Positions 5,394 through 8,552 of a stretch of 8,552 nt of DNA are shown in pieces. A program made the translations under genes and the position numbers. The stretch is from JACQHJ01 sp038063075 (GTDB taxonomy: Bacteria > Patescibacteriota > Microgenomatia > Levybacterales > UBA12049): contig JBBTVW010000055.1 in the NCBI GenBank assembly GCA_038063075.1, positions 1-8,552 on the forward strand, given 5' to 3'. The notes beneath the pieces were generated by a model. The model was given only the letters and a program-made list of their open reading frames with translations, did no database searches and was not told the DNA's origin. Every line of letters starts with the position of its first letter. Position 1 is the stretch's first letter.

Positions 5394-6452
5394 ATGCTAA
5401 AATCCATTCATTTACAAAATTTTCGTAGTTATAAAAAAACAGATTTTATTTTTTCAAATACCTCTACATTAATAGTTGGACCTAATACTATTGGCAAAAG
5501 TAATCTTTTAGAAGCTATTTTTTTGATTGCAACTGGAAAAAGCTTTAGAACAGATAAGGATTCACAAATGCTTTTACTTGGTAAAGAGGTAGGTAGGGTT
5601 AAGGCAAAAGTTGATGATTTAGAGTTAGAAGTTGTTGTTACAAATGGAAATGTTGGTGGAGTAAAATCCCAATATAAAAAGTTTTTAATAAATGGTGTTG
5701 CTAAAAGGAGAGTAGATTTTTCAGGAAACCTTCTTGCTGTTTTATTTTCTCCAGCAGATCTAGAAATTATTGTTGATTCACCCTCACTTAGACGAAGTTT
5801 TTTGGATAATGTTTTAGAACAAGTTGATAGGGAATATAGGTTAGCTAGTATTTCTTATATTAAGGCTATTAGGCAAAGAAATGCTTTATTAGAAATTGCA
5901 AAAGATACAGGTGTAAGAAATGAAAAACAGCTTGAGTATTGGGATAATCTTGTAATACAAAACGGGCAAATTATTACTCAAAAAAGAGAAGATTTTATTG
6001 ATTTTGTAAATACTAGCAAAAAGGATATTTTTAGCTTTTTTATTAATTACGATAAAAGTATAATTTCTCGCCAAAGACTTGATCAGTACAAATTAGAAGA
6101 AAAATTAGCTGGCGTTACTTTAGTAGGGCCTCATAGGGATGATTTTTCACTTTTAATGAAGGAAAAGTCAGATCAAGACATTAAGTATTTTGGTTCAAGA
6201 GGACAGCAAAGGCTTTCGATACTTCAGCTTAAGACTCTTGAAATAAATTTTATTGAAAAGTCAGTTGGTAAAAGACCTCTTTTATTATTAGATGATATAT
6301 TTTCAGAATTAGATAGTGGACATATTGATCTTGTTATAAGTCAAATTGGTAAACAACAAGCAATAGTTACTACCACACACAAAGAATTTGTAGGTAAAAA
6401 ATTTCTTAAAGAGATGGAAGTGATAGAATTAGTCAATGGAAAAAAAGATTGA
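5394..6452 (+). CDS. recF: DNA replication and repair protein RecF
   Basis: A 352-residue SMC-like ATPase that, with RecO and RecR, helps load RecA at single-strand gaps and stalled forks. The N-terminus MLKSIHLQNFRSY is diagnostic. Walker A is GPNTIGKSN (29-37), with Thr32 where many RecF proteins have Gly. A helical middle region (about 130-220) forms the arm domain. GPHRDDF (245-251), the signature FGSRGQQR (266-273), and Walker B with D-loop LLLLDDIFSELD (296-307) follow, then TTTHKEF (327-332). Length is normal for the family. The upstream gap is 20 nt and lacks a Shine-Dalgarno. The last 17 bp overlap the start of the alpha/beta hydrolase gene. dnaA and dnaN, common recF neighbours in other bacteria, are not in the window. 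Confidence 0.95.
   Translation: MLKSIHLQNFRSYKKTDFIFSNTSTLIVGPNTIGKSNLLEAIFLIATGKSFRTDKDSQMLLLGKEVGRVKAKVDDLELEVVVTNGNVGGVKSQYKKFLINGVAKRRVDFSGNLLAVLFSPADLEIIVDSPSLRRSFLDNVLEQVDREYRLASISYIKAIRQRNALLEIAKDTGVRNEKQLEYWDNLVIQNGQIITQKREDFIDFVNTSKKDIFSFFINYDKSIISRQRLDQYKLEEKLAGVTLVGPHRDDFSLLMKEKSDQDIKYFGSRGQQRLSILQLKTLEINFIEKSVGKRPLLLLDDIFSELDSGHIDLVISQIGKQQAIVTTTHKEFVGKKFLKEMEVIELVNGKKD
6421..6429 (+). promoter_or_regulatory. Extended -10-like box for the hydrolase gene, inside recF
   Basis: TG (6421-6422), one base, TAGAAT (6424-6429; one mismatch to TATAAT). It ends 6 nt before the ATG at 6436, the same spacing as at 611 and 1280. No clear -35. It lies in the last codons of recF. Confidence 0.4.
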
Positions 6453-7149
6453 ATTTATTGTAAATAATACTATCTTAAGAGGATCTATATTTACTCCCAA
6501 AGGAAAAGGCCCATTCCCTGCAGTAATTTTTTTTCATGGAAGTGGGTCAAAAGGATTAAAATATTTTGAAGCTGCTAAACATCTTTCTGAGAGTGGAGTT
6601 TTAGCTTTTGTTTTTAACTTTAGAGGTTGTGGCTTAAGTGATGGTGATTATCTTTCACAAACCTATGAAGACGCTTTTTTGGATGCAAAATCAGCTTTTG
6701 AATTATTACTTTGTCAAAATATCGATCCAGAAAGAATTGGAGTAGTTGGAGGAAGCTTTGGTGGTTTTATAGCCTCAATACTTCTCCCACAAATATTAAT
6801 TAAGTCATTGGTTTTACTTAATCCTTCAGCCCATGATGGTGATTTTTCAGAAAAAATAGATATGGGAGGGTTAGATAATGAAATTAAATATTTTGCTAAT
6901 CCTTTAAATTGGGAAGACTCTAAGTCTTTTGAAAATATACAAAATTTCAAAGGTAAATTTTTAATTATTAAATCACAAAATGATGAAAACGTACCCCATG
7001 AAGTTTTAAATAAATACTTTCAAAAAGCGATAAATACTACTAAAAAAGAATTGATTAAAATTGCGAATGCAGACCATAGATTATCAAAAGACGTGTGGAA
7101 AGAGGATTTTTTTAGTATAATACGTGATTGGTTTTTAAAAACACTATGA
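6436..7149 (+). CDS. Alpha/beta hydrolase (serine esterase/peptidase-like)
   Basis: A 237-residue cytosolic alpha/beta-hydrolase with no signal peptide. The oxyanion segment is HGSGSKG (34-40). NFRGCGLSDG (61-70) is the usual strand-4 block. The nucleophile elbow GGSFGG (105-110) carries Ser107. The likely acid is Asp183 (SQNDENVP), and the base is His214 (NADHRLS). This arrangement is like dienelactone-hydrolase and S9-type peptidase-like esterases; the substrate cannot be predicted. The gene starts inside the end of recF (17-bp overlap) and its stop overlaps the gpsA ATG as ATGA, so the three are probably co-expressed. A lipid or ester role beside gpsA would only be a guess. Confidence 0.88.
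   Translation: MEKKIEFIVNNTILRGSIFTPKGKGPFPAVIFFHGSGSKGLKYFEAAKHLSESGVLAFVFNFRGCGLSDGDYLSQTYEDAFLDAKSAFELLLCQNIDPERIGVVGGSFGGFIASILLPQILIKSLVLLNPSAHDGDFSEKIDMGGLDNEIKYFANPLNWEDSKSFENIQNFKGKFLIIKSQNDENVPHEVLNKYFQKAINTTKKELIKIANADHRLSKDVWKEDFFSIIRDWFLKTL
7116..7121 (+). promoter_or_regulatory. TATAAT box upstream of gpsA, within the hydrolase gene
   Basis: A perfect TATAAT without TGn extension or obvious -35. It is 24 nt before the ATG at 7146 and 6 nt before an in-frame TTG at 7128. It may be an internal promoter for gpsA; AT-rich coding DNA makes chance occurrence likely. Confidence 0.3.
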
Positions 7150-8024
7150 AGATTATAATTTTAGGACAAGGCAAATGGGGACAAGCAATGGCATCATTGC
7201 TTTCAAAAAATAATAAAGAGTTTTCTTTTTGGCAAAAAGGTACTCAAATTGAGGACAATTCAATAATTGTTAACTGTGTTCCAACTCAAGCAATTAGAGA
7301 AGTTTTGGAAAATTATGGTATTAATTTAAGGAATTTTATTTTCATTAATGGCGCAAAAGGAATAGAGAAGGATACTCATAAAATTCCTTTTGAAATTGTA
7401 AAAGAAATCTTAGGAAAAGACACAGATTATTTTACGCTCATTGGTCCAGGGTTTTCCCAAGAAATAATAAATCAAATGCCAACAATAGTTAATATTGGCT
7501 ATGTAAAGGTTGATAACGCCCCAATGGTTAAGGATTTATTTCAAACAGATTATTTTAGAGTAAGGCTTGTAGATGAAGTTGAAGCCTTAGAATTATCAGG
7601 AGCTTTTAAAAATATTTATGCAATTGCTTCAGGTATTGCTGATGGTTTAGGTTTTGAGACAAATACAAAAACAAAACTTTTAGTAGTTGCCATAGAAGAG
7701 CTTTATAGATTAGCAAGAAATCTCTCCTTAATCATTAATGAAGATATGATTGCAGGAACAGTAGGAGATTTAATTCTTACCTGCAGTAGTTCGCAAAGCA
7801 GAAATTTTAGCTTTGGAAAGCTGTTAGCAACTAAAAATGTAAACGAGGCATTATCAATAGTTGGAGAAACAACCGAAGGTTTTCATACAGTAGAATCTCT
7901 TCCATACTTTGAAGAAAAATCAGGTGTTAAATTAAACCTTGCACATTTTGTATATGAAGCGATAAAGAATGATAATCCAGATGAGCTTAAAAACTTGTTT
8001 ACTAAGTTTGTAGAAAACGTTTAG
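7146..8024 (+). CDS. gpsA: NAD(P)-dependent glycerol-3-phosphate dehydrogenase
   Basis: This 292-residue enzyme reduces dihydroxyacetone phosphate to sn-glycerol 3-phosphate, the backbone of bacterial phospholipids. Motifs: the nucleotide loop GQGKWG (7-12), VPTQAIREVL (45-54), NGAKGIE (68-74), IGPGFSQE (99-106), catalytic Lys155 in SGAFKNIYAIASGIADG (151-167), GDLILTCSSSQSRNFSFG (207-224), and TEGFHTVESL (243-252). The start at 7146 is chosen over the in-frame TTG at 7128 because family members begin M-K-I-x-V-L-G and because ATG 7146 makes a 4-bp ATGA overlap with the hydrolase stop. The protein is short for the family (usually ~330): only about 15 residues separate Trp29 from the VP motif, where E. 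coli GpsA has close to 50, so part of the Rossmann domain is missing. The 3' end overlaps the minus-strand gene by 4 bp. Confidence 0.92.
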   Translation: MKIIILGQGKWGQAMASLLSKNNKEFSFWQKGTQIEDNSIIVNCVPTQAIREVLENYGINLRNFIFINGAKGIEKDTHKIPFEIVKEILGKDTDYFTLIGPGFSQEIINQMPTIVNIGYVKVDNAPMVKDLFQTDYFRVRLVDEVEALELSGAFKNIYAIASGIADGLGFETNTKTKLLVVAIEELYRLARNLSLIINEDMIAGTVGDLILTCSSSQSRNFSFGKLLATKNVNEALSIVGETTEGFHTVESLPYFEEKSGVKLNLAHFVYEAIKNDNPDELKNLFTKFVENV

Positions 8025-8296
8025 TCACTAACTTTTTCAGCTATTTTGGAGAGTTGGTAGGTGATAAAAACTGCAAGTACAGTTACCACTAGAGCATAGA
8101 TTAAAAGAGAAACAATTCCGCTTCCATTGGGTAGTAGTTGTTTAACATAGCTAGCGACAAATTCTTGAATTAAGTTGTTCCAAGCAAGTGCAGCTACTAA
8201 GCCAAATCCACTGGTTGCAAGGGTTAGCATTTGCTTTGCTAGTTCTCTATGTAGAGCTTTTTTAGGTTTCTCAATTCTTCGGGAATTCTTCGGCAT
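8021..8296 (-). CDS. DUF5654-like small membrane protein
   Basis: A 91-residue protein with a basic N-terminus (first 21 residues rich in Lys/Arg) and two hydrophobic segments, about 23-40 and 60-82. The block GFGLVAALAWNNLIQEF (30-46) followed by a second helix with YALVVTVLAVFITYQLSKI (67-85) matches my memory of the DUF5654 family, small two-helix proteins often seen in CPR bacteria and archaea. Function is unknown. It is the only minus-strand gene in the window. Its stop overlaps the gpsA stop tail to tail, and its start faces the Fic gene across a 27-bp divergent promoter region. Confidence 0.82.
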   Translation of the reverse strand: MPKNSRRIEKPKKALHRELAKQMLTLATSGFGLVAALAWNNLIQEFVASYVKQLLPNGSGIVSLLIYALVVTVLAVFITYQLSKIAEKVSD

Positions 8297-8300
8297 ATAA

Positions 8301-8309
8301 TGATATAAT
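8301..8309 (+). promoter_or_regulatory. Extended -10 promoter (TGATATAAT) for the Fic gene
   Basis: TG (8301-8302), one base, TATAAT (8304-8309), identical to the boxes before 1280 and 3728, but 14 nt from the ATG at 8324, giving a leader of about 8 nt. An overlapping TATAAC (8310-8315) ends 8 nt before the ATG and would give a nearly leaderless mRNA. Confidence 0.5.
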
Positions 8310-8336
8310 TATAACACTTATCTATGTATAAGCCAA
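8308..8336 (-). promoter_or_regulatory. Minus-strand promoter for the DUF5654-like gene
   Basis: Read on the minus strand: TTGGCT (8336-8331), 17-bp spacer, TATAAT (8313-8308) preceded by TG plus one base (8316-8314). The -35 lies within the first codons of the Fic gene, and the -10 shares two base pairs with the plus-strand -10. Leader length would be about 5 nt before the ATG at 8296. Confidence 0.5.
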
Positions 8337-8552
8337 AATTTACTATTACAAATAAAATCCTCAAAAACATTGGTAGTATTGAAGCTTCAAAAGAGATAAT
8401 TGATCATGCACCCTTACTTCCATATTTTGAGAAGGAATTTAGACAAGATGCAATGGTTAGAAGCGTTCATTTTGGAACTCATATAGAGGGAAATGCTCTA
8501 AATTTATCTCAGGCAGAGAAGGTTTTACTAGGTCAACAGATTACCGCAAGAG
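8324..8552 (+). CDS. Fic/DOC family protein, N-terminal part (3' truncated by window end)
   Basis: Only 76 codons are present, starting at the ATG after the divergent promoters. The sequence RSVHFGTHIEGNALNLSQAEKVLLG (46-70) is the conserved N-terminal helix of class II/III Fic proteins, in which the glutamate (here Glu55 in HIEGN) folds over the active site and inhibits AMP transfer. The catalytic HxFxxGNG loop lies beyond the window, so activity cannot be judged. Fic enzymes usually attach AMP to Ser, Thr or Tyr of a target protein. The preceding small membrane-protein gene is divergent and does not resemble a Fic antitoxin. Family call is good for such a short fragment. Confidence 0.8.
   Translation, partial: MYKPKFTITNKILKNIGSIEASKEIIDHAPLLPYFEKEFRQDAMVRSVHFGTHIEGNALNLSQAEKVLLGQQITAR

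Noticed and set aside
5497..5524. AAAAG/CTTTT repeat followed by a T-run in recF
   Set aside because: Only one G-C pair and the T-run is offset from the stem; expected by chance in AT-rich coding DNA.
5889..6074. Minus-strand open frame within recF
   Set aside because: Antisense to the RecF arm domain; translation is Ile/Lys/Phe-rich, as expected from AT-rich antisense.
6714..6950. Minus-strand open frame within the hydrolase gene
   Set aside because: Antisense to the catalytic core of the alpha/beta hydrolase; no promoter or recognisable domain.
7128..7145. TTG at 7128 as the gpsA start
   Set aside because: It adds six residues before the canonical M-K-I-I-I-L-G start; ATG 7146 also forms the ATGA overlap typical of this window.
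8021..8552. DUF5654-like gene and Fic gene as a toxin-antitoxin pair
   Set aside because: The genes are divergent, the small protein has two membrane helices rather than an antitoxin fold, and the Fic fragment carries its own inhibitory-type helix.

Overview
The window is AT-rich, gene-dense DNA with short or overlapping gene junctions, no rRNA or tRNA, and no mobile element. The gene set and protein style suggest a Candidate Phyla Radiation (Patescibacteria) genome, possibly from the Microgenomates side: a DUF5654-like small membrane protein, a free-standing PolA-type 5' nuclease, an archaeal-looking UMP kinase and a shortened GpsA. That placement is inference from sequence style; no marker phylogeny was possible. 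TGA acts as a stop at several ATGA junctions, so the TGA=Gly code of Gracilibacteria/Absconditabacteria does not apply.

Layout, left to right. The 3' end of ftsH (protease domain) opens the window. A four-helix-type integral membrane protein follows with its own promoter. Next is an apparent operon of a 5'-3' exonuclease, a GT4 glycosyltransferase and a NUDIX hydrolase, joined by two 4-bp ATGA overlaps. Formamidopyrimidine-DNA glycosylase (fpg/mutM) starts 8 nt after the NUDIX gene from its own extended -10 box. After a 77-nt gap comes a UMP kinase-like gene, then recF, an alpha/beta hydrolase that overlaps recF by 17 bp, and gpsA joined to the hydrolase by another ATGA overlap. gpsA runs tail to tail into a minus-strand DUF5654-type gene, which is divergent from the first 76 codons of a Fic-family gene cut off by the window end.

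Functionally this is mainly housekeeping. DNA maintenance is represented by the 5' nuclease, Fpg, RecF and perhaps the NUDIX enzyme. The other themes are nucleotide supply (UMP kinase), the envelope (GpsA for the glycerol-phosphate backbone, the glycosyltransferase, membrane proteins) and membrane proteolysis (FtsH).

The main unexplained signals concern expression. (1) A textbook intrinsic-terminator shape lies inside the UMP kinase reading frame (4781-4814), built from codons that look atypical for its neighbours. A second terminator-like hairpin directly abuts the start codon of the same gene (4651-4671). This pair resembles an attenuation device. (2) Several genes have a -10 box, often TGATATAAT, ending 6-7 nt before the ATG and no Shine-Dalgarno sequence, which predicts leaderless mRNAs. 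(3) The standalone 5' nuclease ends in a sliding-clamp-binding-like pentapeptide. No clear case for a wholly new multi-gene system was found.
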